DNA of 47,338 bases from an uncultured Ilumatobacter sp. (lineage in GTDB: Bacteria; Actinomycetota; Acidimicrobiia; Acidimicrobiales; Ilumatobacteraceae), in assembly GCA_938091165.1 (NCBI GenBank), contig CALKNK010000035.1, forward strand, positions 1-47,338, in the 5' to 3' direction. The notes below the pieces were generated by a model. It searched no databases. It saw nothing but the letters and a program-made list of their open reading frames with translations, and was not told the origin of the DNA. Below, piece by piece: positions 33,619-42,591 of the stretch. Made by a program: the position numbers and the translations under genes. Within the stretch, counting starts at the first letter, position 1. Every line of letters starts with the position of its first letter.

Positions 33619-34097
33619 TGCCCAAGGTTCCTGGACTCATCAAAGGTCTCGGCGTCACTGCCGGCATCCTCGGCAAGACGCTGAAGAACGGTGCCGACAC
33701 CGTGCAATACCCGCACGAGAAAGAAGCGCCGCCGATTCGCGCCCGCGGCGTGATTGCGCTGCACGAAGACAACTGCACTGCCTGCATGCTCTGCTCGCGC
33801 AGCTGTCCCGACTGGTGTATCTACATCGAAGGCCACAAGCAGCTCGCGCCAGCGCGTCGCGCCGGTGGTAAACCGCGCCAGGTCAACCACCTGGACCGAT
33901 TCGACATCGACTACGCGCTCTGCATGTACTGCGGTATCTGCGTCGAGGTCTGCCCGTTCGACGCGCTGTTTTGGAGCCCTGAGTACGAGTACTCCGAGCC
34001 GAAGATCGCCGATCTGCTCCACGACAAGGCCAAGCTCGGCGAGTGGATGGAGACGGTGCCTGAGGCACCCGAACTCGAAGCGGGAGCCGGCAAGTGA
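33618..34097 (+). CDS. nuoI: NADH-quinone oxidoreductase subunit I
   Basis: A 159-residue peripheral subunit with two 4Fe-4S clusters. The ligand motifs are CTACMLCSRSCP (residues about 54-65) and CMYCGICVEVCP (about 103-114). The first 35 residues form the amphipathic membrane-contact region. In complexes without NuoEFG, NuoI is a plausible docking site for ferredoxin. Confidence 0.95.
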   Translation: MPKVPGLIKGLGVTAGILGKTLKNGADTVQYPHEKEAPPIRARGVIALHEDNCTACMLCSRSCPDWCIYIEGHKQLAPARRAGGKPRQVNHLDRFDIDYALCMYCGICVEVCPFDALFWSPEYEYSEPKIADLLHDKAKLGEWMETVPEAPELEAGAGK

Positions 34098-34146
34098 ACA
34101 CAGGCGCCATCAATGACGCTGCCCTTCAATGGTCGCGAGGCGGACA

Positions 34147-34686
34147 ATGAACCTGCACGCTCTCATTGCGCAGACCGACGCCGAGCCGGCGGTCAATGTT
34201 GCCTTGAACATCGGGTTTGGCCTCATCGCCACGGTGATGATCTTTGCGGCGTTCAGCGTGGTCACCACGAAGAACGTCGTCCATGCGGCGTTGTATCTGG
34301 TCCTCGTCCTCGCCGGCGTCGCGGCGCAGTTCATTCTGGCTTCGGCAGAGTTCCTTGCAGTGGCGCAGGTCATGGTGTATATCGGTGCCGTGATGGTGCT
34401 GTTCTTGTTTGGCATCATGCTGACCCGCGCCCAGATCGGTAAAGAAGACGGCCTCAACAACCAAGGCTGGCAGCTCGGCATCCCCGTGGCCATCGTGCTC
34501 TTCGGGCTCCTCGGCTACGCCATCTTCAACACCTTCGAAGACGACGTGCTCGAAGAGCGTGCGCCATTCCCGACCGAGCGGCTCTCCGACCAGTATTTGT
34601 CGGCCTACCTCGTGCCGTTCCTGGCAGTGTCATTTGTTCTGCTAGCCGCCGCCATCGGCGCCATCGTCCTGGCCCGGAAGGACTGA
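34147..34686 (+). CDS. nuoJ: NADH-quinone oxidoreductase subunit J
   Basis: A 179-residue membrane subunit with about five hydrophobic segments. AALYLVLVLAGVAAQFILASAEFLA and QVMVYIGAVMVLFLFGIML, given in shortened form, are the NuoJ signatures, including the pi-bulge helix. ATG 34147 is preferred to 34129 because GAGG lies about 7 nt upstream and the extra residues are not conserved. Confidence 0.93.
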   Translation: MNLHALIAQTDAEPAVNVALNIGFGLIATVMIFAAFSVVTTKNVVHAALYLVLVLAGVAAQFILASAEFLAVAQVMVYIGAVMVLFLFGIMLTRAQIGKEDGLNNQGWQLGIPVAIVLFGLLGYAIFNTFEDDVLEERAPFPTERLSDQYLSAYLVPFLAVSFVLLAAAIGAIVLARKD

Positions 34687-34691
34687 GGATC

Positions 34692-34991
34692 ATGCTTGCT
34701 GTCAACTTCCTCCTGCTCGCAGCGGTGCTGTTCTGCATCGGCGTGTTCGGAGTCATCGCGCGACGCAATGCCGTGCTCGTACTGATGTCGATCGAGCTCA
34801 TTCTTGCCGCCGTCAACTTGAACTTCGTCGCCTTCGCAATGATGAACGACAACATCGACGGGCAGGTGTTTGCGCTGTTTGTCATCGCCATTGCTGCCGC
34901 CGAAGTCGGTGTCGGCCTCGCCATGGTTCTCATGATCTACCGCAACCGCAAGTCGATCGCCCTCGACGGACTCTCGGAAATGAAGGGCTGA
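34692..34991 (+). CDS. nuoK: NADH-quinone oxidoreductase subunit K
   Basis: A 99-residue MrpC-like membrane subunit with three hydrophobic helices. It carries the key membrane Glu residues in LVLMSIELILAAVNLNF and AAAEVGVGLAMVLMIYR. Start ATG 34692 follows GAGGATC. It lies 5 bp after nuoJ and 1 bp before nuoL. Confidence 0.96.
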   Translation: MLAVNFLLLAAVLFCIGVFGVIARRNAVLVLMSIELILAAVNLNFVAFAMMNDNIDGQVFALFVIAIAAAEVGVGLAMVLMIYRNRKSIALDGLSEMKG

Positions 34992-34992
34992 C

Positions 34993-37557
34993 GTGCTCGC
35001 CGTAGAAGACACACATGCTGCGCTCGAAATGAGCTCAGGCTGGTTCCTCGAGAACGCTTGGCTTATTGCGCTTATCCCTGCCATCGGCTTTGCGCTGATC
35101 ATCGGGTTCGGCAAGAAGATGCGGATGAAGGGTTCCGAGATCGGTCTTGCATCGATGGCCGCATCGCTCGTGATCGCGACGGGCGCCGGTATCCAGTGGA
35201 TGCAGCGCACTGACTCCGCATCGCACGGAGACGCCGAAGCGATCGGGGGCGCCTTCAGCGGTGTCCGTGGAGTATTGCGCGCCAGCGAAGGTGGCGAGGT
35301 CGAGCCGTACATCGAACCCGTCGTCACCCAATGGGTGTGGTGGCAGAACTCCGGCCTCGAGTTCGGCCTCGGTTCCCACATCGATGGCCTGTCGGTCCTG
35401 TTGCTCTGGCTGGTGGCCTTCATCTCTCTGCTCGTCCAGGTCTTTAGCCTCGACTACGTTCGAGGCGACCGTCGCTACACCCACTTCTTCGCCGCGCTGA
35501 CGCTGTTCTCCAGCGGCATGTTGGTGATGGTCATGTCGTCCAACATGGTTCAGCTCATCTTGGGCTGGGAGATCATGGGCCTCTGCTCGTTCATGCTGAT
35601 CGGTCACTGGTGGGAAGACGCCTACAACAGCCACTCGGCCCTCAAGGCCTTCTTCACGGTGCGTGTCGGCGATGTCGGCCTGCTCGTCGGTGCGGCGATC
35701 CTGTTCTTCGGCGCCAATGACTTCGCCGTGGCGAACCTCGACTCGAACGGGTTCGACATTCGAGCCATCCAGGCGTGGGCGTTGTCTGGAGAAGGGTCGA
35801 GCTGGACGTTGATCATGGCGTCGAGTGCGCTCTTCATCGCTGCGATCGGCAAGTCGGGCCAATTCCCGCTGCACACGTGGCTCCCCGATGCCATGGCTGG
35901 TCCGACACCGGTGTCATCGCTGCTGCACTCGTCCACGATGGTCGTCGCAGGCGTCTTCCTCGTCGCCCGCATCTACCCCGTGTTCTGGGAGGGCTTCAAC
36001 ATCGCCAATGGCGGGGTGAGCTTTATTGCGATCATCGGTGGCATCACGATCGTCGTCGCCGCACTCCTTGCCTTTGTCCAGGACGACATCAAAAAGGTGT
36101 TGGCGTATTCCACCGTGTCCCAGCTGGGCTACATGATGCTCGGCCTCGGTACCGGAGCCTGGCTGCCGGCTGTCTTCCACGTATTCACGCACGCCTTCTT
36201 CAAGTGCTGCCTGTTCCTTGCTGCTGGATCGATCAGCCATTCCGGCTCGCATCACTCCTTCGACATGAAGAAGGACATGGGCGGCCTGCGCAAGTTCATG
36301 CCCATCACCTTCGGTGCCTGGTGCGTGTCGACGCTTGCCCTTACCGGTGTGATTCCGTTCGCCGGCTTCTGGTCGAAGGACGAGATCATCGACAACGTCG
36401 GAGCCAACGGCTACACGTTCCTCTTCTGGGTCGGCCTCGGCGGCGCAGCGCTCACGGCGATGTACATGACCCGTGCGACATACCTCACCTTCTTCGGCGA
36501 GCCTCGCGGCGCCGCCGCTGGCATCCATCACGACGACGGCGGTCACGACGAATACGCAACAGAGTTTCGTGAGACGGCAATTCGTTCGGCCGATCTGGTC
36601 GCTGCCCTGCCGAGATCATTGAGCGCCGCGGCGAATGTGCCGGGCGACGACATTGAACACGATGCCGAAGGCGATCCTGCCCATGGCGGCCACCACGCGG
36701 ACGAACACGACGATCACGGACCACATGAGTCCGGCAAGCTGATCCTCGTCCCGATTGTGATCCTTGCCTTCCTGGCACTCACGTCTGGCTTCGTTAACCC
36801 GACGCCGCTGGCCGGCGACGCCCTAGGGGCGAACCTGGGCGAAGGCGTTGAGCTGCTCAAGAAGTACGTCGAGCCCCGCTACGAACCTGTCGCCATTGGC
36901 GAGACGGCGGGGCACGCCGGCGAAAGCATCCAACTGCTCGAAGTCACTCCGTTACCTGCAGCCGAAGCAGGCGCAGACGGCAAGGACGCCTACGCCACCG
37001 GCTGCGGCCGAACCACCCCCGAGCCCGGCACAGTGTGCTACTTCCCGAAGGTCAAGCACGCTGTCCCTGAGCTCAGCAAGATCCTGCTGTCGCTTGGTGT
37101 TGTCGCACTCGGCTACGCCGCCGCCATTGGCTTCTGCATCGCGTTCTACAAGAACAGGAACCCGCGACTTGTCGGTCTCACCAAGCGCTCGCGGATCGCC
37201 CGCGGTGGATACCTGTTCCTCAAGAACAAGTATTACCTCGACGTGCTGTACCAGAACGTTTTCGTGTATTTCGTGTCCCGCCCGCTTGCTAAAGCTACGT
37301 ACTGGTTCAACCAGAACGTCATCGACGGTGTCGTTAACGGTGTCGGCACCAGCGGCAAGAAGGCGGGCAACTGGGTCTACAACAACATCGACCAGAAGAT
37401 CGTCGACGGGGCAGTCAATGCCTCGGGCACGGTCGCTTCAGAAACTGGTCACGGTCTGCAACCGGTGCAGTCCGGCAAGGTCAACCAGTACGGCGCCTTG
37501 CTGTTCGGCGCTGCAACTGTTGGCGCCATCGTCCTCGTCATCCTCAACGTGAGCTGA
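34993..37557 (+). CDS. nuoL: NADH-quinone oxidoreductase subunit L, enlarged
   Basis: An 854-residue antiporter-like proton-channel subunit; most NuoL proteins have 600-660 residues. The core carries VMSSNMVQLILGWEIMGLCS, GKSGQFPLHTWLPDAMAGPT, and VLAYSTVSQLGYMMLGLG, all standard. The excess length lies in a His/Asp/Glu-rich insert at about 512-575 (GGHHADEHDDHG) and a second soluble segment near 620-690 containing CGRTTPEPGTVC. A C-terminal helix bundle with repeated DGVVNGVGTSGK-like text follows. GTG 34993 with AAGGG upstream is the start. Confidence 0.94.
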   Translation: MLAVEDTHAALEMSSGWFLENAWLIALIPAIGFALIIGFGKKMRMKGSEIGLASMAASLVIATGAGIQWMQRTDSASHGDAEAIGGAFSGVRGVLRASEGGEVEPYIEPVVTQWVWWQNSGLEFGLGSHIDGLSVLLLWLVAFISLLVQVFSLDYVRGDRRYTHFFAALTLFSSGMLVMVMSSNMVQLILGWEIMGLCSFMLIGHWWEDAYNSHSALKAFFTVRVGDVGLLVGAAILFFGANDFAVANLDSNGFDIRAIQAWALSGEGSSWTLIMASSALFIAAIGKSGQFPLHTWLPDAMAGPTPVSSLLHSSTMVVAGVFLVARIYPVFWEGFNIANGGVSFIAIIGGITIVVAALLAFVQDDIKKVLAYSTVSQLGYMMLGLGTGAWLPAVFHVFTHAFFKCCLFLAAGSISHSGSHHSFDMKKDMGGLRKFMPITFGAWCVSTLALTGVIPFAGFWSKDEIIDNVGANGYTFLFWVGLGGAALTAMYMTRATYLTFFGEPRGAAAGIHHDDGGHDEYATEFRETAIRSADLVAALPRSLSAAANVPGDDIEHDAEGDPAHGGHHADEHDDHGPHESGKLILVPIVILAFLALTSGFVNPTPLAGDALGANLGEGVELLKKYVEPRYEPVAIGETAGHAGESIQLLEVTPLPAAEAGADGKDAYATGCGRTTPEPGTVCYFPKVKHAVPELSKILLSLGVVALGYAAAIGFCIAFYKNRNPRLVGLTKRSRIARGGYLFLKNKYYLDVLYQNVFVYFVSRPLAKATYWFNQNVIDGVVNGVGTSGKKAGNWVYNNIDQKIVDGAVNASGTVASETGHGLQPVQSGKVNQYGALLFGAATVGAIVLVILNVS

Positions 37558-37576
37558 AAGAACGACTACTAATCTC

Positions 37577-39220
37577 ATGGAAACACTCACAGACAACAAT
37601 TGGTTGCTGACCGTTGGCACGTTCCTGCCGCTCGTCGGCGCGCTCGTCATGATGTTCTGGCCGAAGGACGATGAGTCCGGCGTCAAGACCATCGGCATCG
37701 CGACCGCTGGAGCGACCTTGCTGGTCGGCATCTACACGCTCGTTAAGTTTGACTACGGACAGAGCGAGAAGCTCCAGTTCGCGGTCGACGCCGAATGGAT
37801 TGAAGTGATCCGGTCGGGATACACCATCGGCCTTGACGGCATCAGCCTGCCGCTGTACTTCCTGTCGATGTGCGTCACGTTCCTCGTGATGATTTATACG
37901 TGGGACAACATGCCCGACGCTGGTAACCCCAAAGCGTTTTACATTTTGATGCTTGTGCTGCAGACCGGTATGGCCGGCACGTTCATCGCCCAAGACCTGA
38001 TTCTCTTTTTCGTCTTCTTTGAGGTTGTGCTCCTGCCGATGTACTTCATGATCGGGGTGTGGGGCGGCGAGCAACGGCAGTACGCCTCGCTCAAGTTTTT
38101 CCTCTACACAATGTTTGGCTCGGCATTCATGCTGGTGGCCTTCCTTGCGCTGTTCTTTCAGACCGGTGCGGAGAGCTTTGGCTTTGCCACGCTGATCGAC
38201 CTGGGCGCCGGTATCGACCGTGACGTCCAAGTTTGGATCTTTGCCGGCATGTTCCTGGGCTTCGCGGTCAAAGTGCCAATGTTCCCGTTCCATACCTGGC
38301 TTCCCGATGCGCACACGCAGGCACCGACGCAAGGCTCAGTCATTCTGGCCGCCATCCTGCTGAAACTCGGCACATACGGTTTCGTCCGGATCGCCATCCC
38401 AATGTTGCCCGAAGGCGCAAAGGCATGGGCGCCAGCCATCGGCATTCTTGCGGTTATTGGCATCATCTACGGCTCGCTCGGCTGCCTCGCCCAGACCGAC
38501 ATGAAGCGCCTCATCGCGTTCTCGTCTGTCGCTCATATGGGCTTCGTCATGCTCGGAATCTCCACGCTCACCACGTTCGGCATCAACGCCGCCCTGTTCG
38601 GCATGGTTGCTCACGGCTTGATCACCGGCATGCTCTTCTTTGTCGCTGGTTCCGTGAAGCACCGCTTCCACACCCTTGAGATCAGCCGTCTGGGTGGACT
38701 GCTCATCCAGATGCCGAAGATGGGCTGGATTCTTGGCTTCGCCTCGATGGCCTCGCTCGGTCTGCCTGGCCTCGCTGGCTTCTGGGGTGAATTTCCGGCC
38801 ATTCTGTCGGCCTACAACCCAAACTTTGGGCTCAGCGAGCCGTTGTTCCGGACGCTCATGGTCATCGCTGCGATAGGCACTGTCCTGGCTGCCGCCTACC
38901 TTCTGTGGCTGTACCAGCGCACCGCATTCGGTGTTCCGAGCGACGAGTTCAAGGGTCACTCGACCGCTGAAATCGACGCCGGTCACGGTGCAAACGATCA
39001 CGGTCAGGCCATGGCGCACAGCCTCAGTTCGGCAGCCAACGCCGATGCGGACACCCATGAGCACGAAGAGATCAAGGACGTGCAACTTACCGAGTGGATT
39101 GCCTGGACGCCGTTCCTCGTCGCCATTGTCGTCTTCGGTGTGTACCCGCAACTGATGTTCAAGGTCTTGGACCCGGCCGTGCAGGCCATGGTGGAAACCC
39201 TCGGGAAGTCACTGGGCTGA
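37577..39220 (+). CDS. nuoM: NADH-quinone oxidoreductase subunit M
   Basis: A 547-residue antiporter-like subunit with about fourteen hydrophobic helices. Diagnostic sequences are LILFFVFFEVVLLPMYFMIG, AVKVPMFPFHTWLPDAHTQAPT and MKRLIAFSSVAHMGFVMLGI. Before the last helix there is a His-rich soluble segment (about 455-495: HGANDHGQAMAHSLSSAAN, THEHEE) related in composition and in the SLSxAAN motif to the insert in NuoL. It overlaps nuoN by TGATG. Confidence 0.95.
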   Translation: METLTDNNWLLTVGTFLPLVGALVMMFWPKDDESGVKTIGIATAGATLLVGIYTLVKFDYGQSEKLQFAVDAEWIEVIRSGYTIGLDGISLPLYFLSMCVTFLVMIYTWDNMPDAGNPKAFYILMLVLQTGMAGTFIAQDLILFFVFFEVVLLPMYFMIGVWGGEQRQYASLKFFLYTMFGSAFMLVAFLALFFQTGAESFGFATLIDLGAGIDRDVQVWIFAGMFLGFAVKVPMFPFHTWLPDAHTQAPTQGSVILAAILLKLGTYGFVRIAIPMLPEGAKAWAPAIGILAVIGIIYGSLGCLAQTDMKRLIAFSSVAHMGFVMLGISTLTTFGINAALFGMVAHGLITGMLFFVAGSVKHRFHTLEISRLGGLLIQMPKMGWILGFASMASLGLPGLAGFWGEFPAILSAYNPNFGLSEPLFRTLMVIAAIGTVLAAAYLLWLYQRTAFGVPSDEFKGHSTAEIDAGHGANDHGQAMAHSLSSAANADADTHEHEEIKDVQLTEWIAWTPFLVAIVVFGVYPQLMFKVLDPAVQAMVETLGKSLG

Positions 39221-40737
39221 TGCTCGCTGCTCTATTCGCACAGGCGACCGACTGGGTCGCTCCAACTATTGATTGGCATGCCATCGCGCCCGAGCTCGTG
39301 CTCGTGGCGGGCATCAACATCGTCCTCCTCATCGACCTCAACATCTCTGAGTCGAAGAAGTGGATCATGGCCACCCTCACGGGGTTTGTGATGCTGGCAG
39401 CGCTCATCCCTGTCGTCACGCTGTTCGTCATTGGCGACGACTCGCGATCGATGTTCGGAGGCCGGTACGTCATTGACGAGTACGCGCTCATCATGAAGGC
39501 GCTCTTCCTCCTGGTGGCATACGTCGTCATCTTGATGAGCCAGACCGAACTAGAAGAAGGCGGGTACTACCAGGGCGAGTTCTATGTCTTGATGATGTGC
39601 TCCGTACTCGGCATGGTGATGATGACCTCTTCGCGTGACCTCATCAGCATCTTCGTTGCTCTCGAACTGCTCTCGATTCCCGCCTACATGATGGCAGCCT
39701 GGAACAAGCGCAGCTCGAAGTCGAACGAAGCAGGCGTGAAGTACTACCTGCTCGGCGTGTTTGCCTCGGCGGTCATGCTGTACGGCATGAGCCTGCTGTT
39801 TGGTTCGACCAACTCGACCTTGCTCACTGACATCGGTGCTTCCTTGACCGATGGAAACTTGAACGGCATCGAAGTCGTCGGCATCGTCTTCATCATCAGT
39901 GGTTTCGCGTTCAAGATCTCCGCTGTTCCGTTCCACAGCTGGGCACCGGACACCTACGAGGGCGCCCCCATTCCGGTCACGGCGTTCCTGTCGGTTGCTT
40001 CGAAGGCGGCCGGCTTCGTCGCTCTGGTGACGATCATCTACCTGGCCCTTCCTAACGCGTCCGATGTCTACCAGCCGTTCATCTGGGCCCTCGCTGCGCT
40101 GACGATGACGGTAGGCAACGTGCTTGCTCTGCGTCAGACCAACATCGTTCGCATGCTCGCTTACTCTTCAGTTAGCCAGGGTGGTTTCATCCTGATGCCG
40201 TTGGCGTTTGCGGGTGAGGCCGAAGCTGCCGGGTCGGCACTCAACGCCGTGGTTGTCTACCTGCTGGTGTACGGCTTTATGAACCTCGGTGCTTTCGCGG
40301 TGGTCATTGCCGTGAGCCGAAAAACTCGCAGCGGCGAGATCTCAAGCTTTGGTGGCTTGTTCGGCTATGCCCCAGGCCTTGCCGTGCTGACTACGATCTT
40401 TTTTGCGTCGCTAGCTGGCATCCCGCCGCTCGGCGGCTGGTTCGCCAAGTTTAATGCTTTTAAAGCCGTGCTAGACGCCCAAAACAACTGGGCGTACGCG
40501 CTGGCATCGATTGCTGCGGTGAACACGGTCATTTCGGCGGCGTACTACATGAAGGTGCTCCGAGTCGTGTGGATGGATGATGCACCCGACGGCGATATGA
40601 CTCCGATCGTCACTCCCAGCCCAATCATGGCCGCCCTGGCGCTCACCGTCATCGGCACTATTACAGTGGGCGTGTATCCCCGCCTCGTTGCGGGCTTTGG
40701 GGAACTCCAAGACCTCAGCGGCGCTGTTCTCCCCTAG
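39220..40737 (+). CDS. nuoN: NADH-quinone oxidoreductase subunit N
   Basis: A 505-residue antiporter-like subunit and the last gene of the operon. Diagnostic stretches are SRDLISIFVALELLSIPAYM, FKISAVPFHSWAPDTYEGAP, and NIVRMLAYSSVSQGGFILMP. The start ATG 39220 overlaps the nuoM stop; the longer open frame upstream is inside nuoM. No His-rich insert is seen here, unlike in NuoL and NuoM. Confidence 0.95.
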   Translation: MLAALFAQATDWVAPTIDWHAIAPELVLVAGINIVLLIDLNISESKKWIMATLTGFVMLAALIPVVTLFVIGDDSRSMFGGRYVIDEYALIMKALFLLVAYVVILMSQTELEEGGYYQGEFYVLMMCSVLGMVMMTSSRDLISIFVALELLSIPAYMMAAWNKRSSKSNEAGVKYYLLGVFASAVMLYGMSLLFGSTNSTLLTDIGASLTDGNLNGIEVVGIVFIISGFAFKISAVPFHSWAPDTYEGAPIPVTAFLSVASKAAGFVALVTIIYLALPNASDVYQPFIWALAALTMTVGNVLALRQTNIVRMLAYSSVSQGGFILMPLAFAGEAEAAGSALNAVVVYLLVYGFMNLGAFAVVIAVSRKTRSGEISSFGGLFGYAPGLAVLTTIFFASLAGIPPLGGWFAKFNAFKAVLDAQNNWAYALASIAAVNTVISAAYYMKVLRVVWMDDAPDGDMTPIVTPSPIMAALALTVIGTITVGVYPRLVAGFGELQDLSGAVLP

Positions 40738-40794
40738 TCCCGAGCGGTGACAGTTCGGCCTCTCAGCATTGCGAGAGCTCCGACGTGTTCGTCT

Positions 40795-41388
40795 CTAGTC
40801 GCTGGTGGTTGGGGGAGTGGCCGCTGACCCGGCTGTGACTGCTGAGGCCAGAGCGGCCAGGGTGTTTGGCCCGGCAACGCCGTCAACGATTAAGCCCTGC
40901 GACTCTTGAAAGCGGCGGACTCCGGCTGCTGTGCCTGGGCCGTACTTCGAATCGGCTGCAGTCGACGGCAGAATGGCCAAGGAAATGAGTTGCTGCTGCA
41001 CAGCGAGTGATCGCGGTCCTTCGACGCCCACGAAGAGCGCACCCTGAGGTAGTTCGGCGACGTAGACGAGTTCGGTCGTGGTCGGAGTCATGATGGTGGT
41101 CGAAGCAGCCACCATGGTCGTTGAAACCGTTGCGGTGGAGGTCGTAGAGGCGATCGGTGTGGGGTTCGGTGCGACAATCTCTGGCGTAGTTGGAGTGATC
41201 GTGGTCGCCGTTCGCTTCGCAATGGTTGGTGGGCCGGTGGTCAGAGTAGAGCCAATCGTGCTGACTGGCGGTCGGACATCTCCGGCGGTGGGTACACCAG
41301 GCGCCGTAACGCTCTCGGCGGCTTCGCCGCCGCACGCGCCCAAGGACAGCAAAATGATCGCGCTGACCGTTCTCGCTCGCATCCTCAC
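40795..41388 (-). CDS. peptidoglycan-binding domain lipoprotein
   Basis: A secreted lipoprotein of about 197 residues. A short signal peptide ends in the lipobox LSLGAC. A long Thr/Ser/Pro-rich linker (about residues 20-110) leads to a C-terminal PG_binding_1-like domain: LQQQLISLAILPSTAADSKYGP-type text, here VQQQLISLAIL, then GVRRFQESQGLIVDGVAGPNTL. It should anchor to the membrane and bind the cell wall. GTG 41388 has GAGG 6 nt upstream; ATG 41400 and ATG 41382 are alternatives. It converges on nuoN. Confidence 0.78.
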   Translation of the reverse strand: MRMRARTVSAIILLSLGACGGEAAESVTAPGVPTAGDVRPPVSTIGSTLTTGPPTIAKRTATTITPTTPEIVAPNPTPIASTTSTATVSTTMVAASTTIMTPTTTELVYVAELPQGALFVGVEGPRSLAVQQQLISLAILPSTAADSKYGPGTAAGVRRFQESQGLIVDGVAGPNTLAALASAVTAGSAATPPTTSD

Positions 41389-41545
41389 AGCTTGCCTCAT
41401 GCGCAGGCGCCATGTTCTGCGCCTCGCTGAACTGTTCAGAATGGGTCCCGTCCGCCCGCACACCGCCAGCGCGTGGTAGCGGACAGTTTCGTCGAAATCG
41501 TTGCTTAAGCGAGGTTGACGCATCGGTACTTGGGAGAATAGGTAC

Positions 41546-42547
41546 GTGAGTGCGAGAGAGCCGAAGCCGGTTCCGTTCGATGAATTCATGCGCAAAGCGC
41601 TGTATGGAGAGAACGGGTTCTATACGCGTCCCGATGGCGGGCACGCCGGTCGTCGCGGCGACTTCTTGACGTCGCCCGAAGTCGGACCGCTCTTTGGTGC
41701 GGTGATCGCGAAATATCTGGATGCCGAGTGGGATCGCATCGGTCGACCTCAACAATTTACCGTGGTCGACGTTGGGGCCGGACCAGGGACGCTCGCTCGA
41801 TCGGTCCTTGCCGCTGGACCTGCCTGTGCCGATGCTCTCGACTATGTCGCCGTCGAGGTATCTGCGTCACAACGGGAGCGTCACCCCAGCGCTGTGACGT
41901 CGCAGGCAACGATGCCGACGGTTCTGCTCGATGGAGTGATCATTGCGAACGAGTTGCTTGACAATCTCCCCTTCCGGCTGGCTGTCTTCGACAGCGGTTG
42001 GCGCGAGGCCTACGTGTCGATCGACCGATTGGGCGCTCCGAGCGAAATACTGTCTGCGCCGTTCGAGCCGCCGCCGGCCCAGCTGCTTATGGACGCAGCG
42101 CTAGGCGCTCGAGTCCCACTGGTTGAGCAGGCGGCAACATTTGTTGAGGACGCCCGCCAGCTGCTGCGCTCCGGTTCTTTGCTGATCATCGACTACGGAG
42201 TGCCGCGCACTGCCGAGCTGGCGATGCGGCCATGGCATGAATGGCTCCGCACCTATCGGGGCAACGAACGCGGTGGTCACTATCTCACTTCGCCCGGCTC
42301 GCAGGACATCACGACCGACATTCCTTTCGATCAGCTTCCCGAGGCCGATGCCATGCGCACCCAAGCACAATTCCTCCAGCGTTGGGGTATTGACGAGTTA
42401 GTCGCCGAAGGTAAGCGAGTGTGGGACGTTCAGGCTGCGCGGCCCGGTCTCGAGGCGATGAGGATGCGGAGCCGGATCAGTGAGGCCGAAGCGCTCCTAG
42501 ACCCAAGCGGACTCGGTAACTTCTTCGTTGCTGAATGGCGGGCCTGA
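41546..42547 (+). CDS. SAM-dependent methyltransferase, MidA/NDUFAF7 family
   Basis: A 333-residue DUF185-type class I methyltransferase. Recognisable blocks are FDEFMRKALYGENGFYTR, GDFLTSPEVGPLFGAVIAKYL, the SAM loop VVDVGAGPGTLARSV, GVIIANELLDNLPFRL and IDYGVPRTAELA. The mitochondrial relative NDUFAF7 dimethylates an Arg of the 49-kDa subunit (NuoD homologue) of complex I. Here the gene lies less than 1 kb from the nuo operon, so NuoD is a plausible substrate, by inference. GTG 41546 starts it, with GGGAG about 10 nt upstream. It ends 44 bp before the acs start. Confidence 0.88.
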   Translation: MSAREPKPVPFDEFMRKALYGENGFYTRPDGGHAGRRGDFLTSPEVGPLFGAVIAKYLDAEWDRIGRPQQFTVVDVGAGPGTLARSVLAAGPACADALDYVAVEVSASQRERHPSAVTSQATMPTVLLDGVIIANELLDNLPFRLAVFDSGWREAYVSIDRLGAPSEILSAPFEPPPAQLLMDAALGARVPLVEQAATFVEDARQLLRSGSLLIIDYGVPRTAELAMRPWHEWLRTYRGNERGGHYLTSPGSQDITTDIPFDQLPEADAMRTQAQFLQRWGIDELVAEGKRVWDVQAARPGLEAMRMRSRISEAEALLDPSGLGNFFVAEWRA

Positions 42548-42591
42548 GTCCGACCTCCGAGACGGCAGTTGCTCTGATCTACGATCACGGA

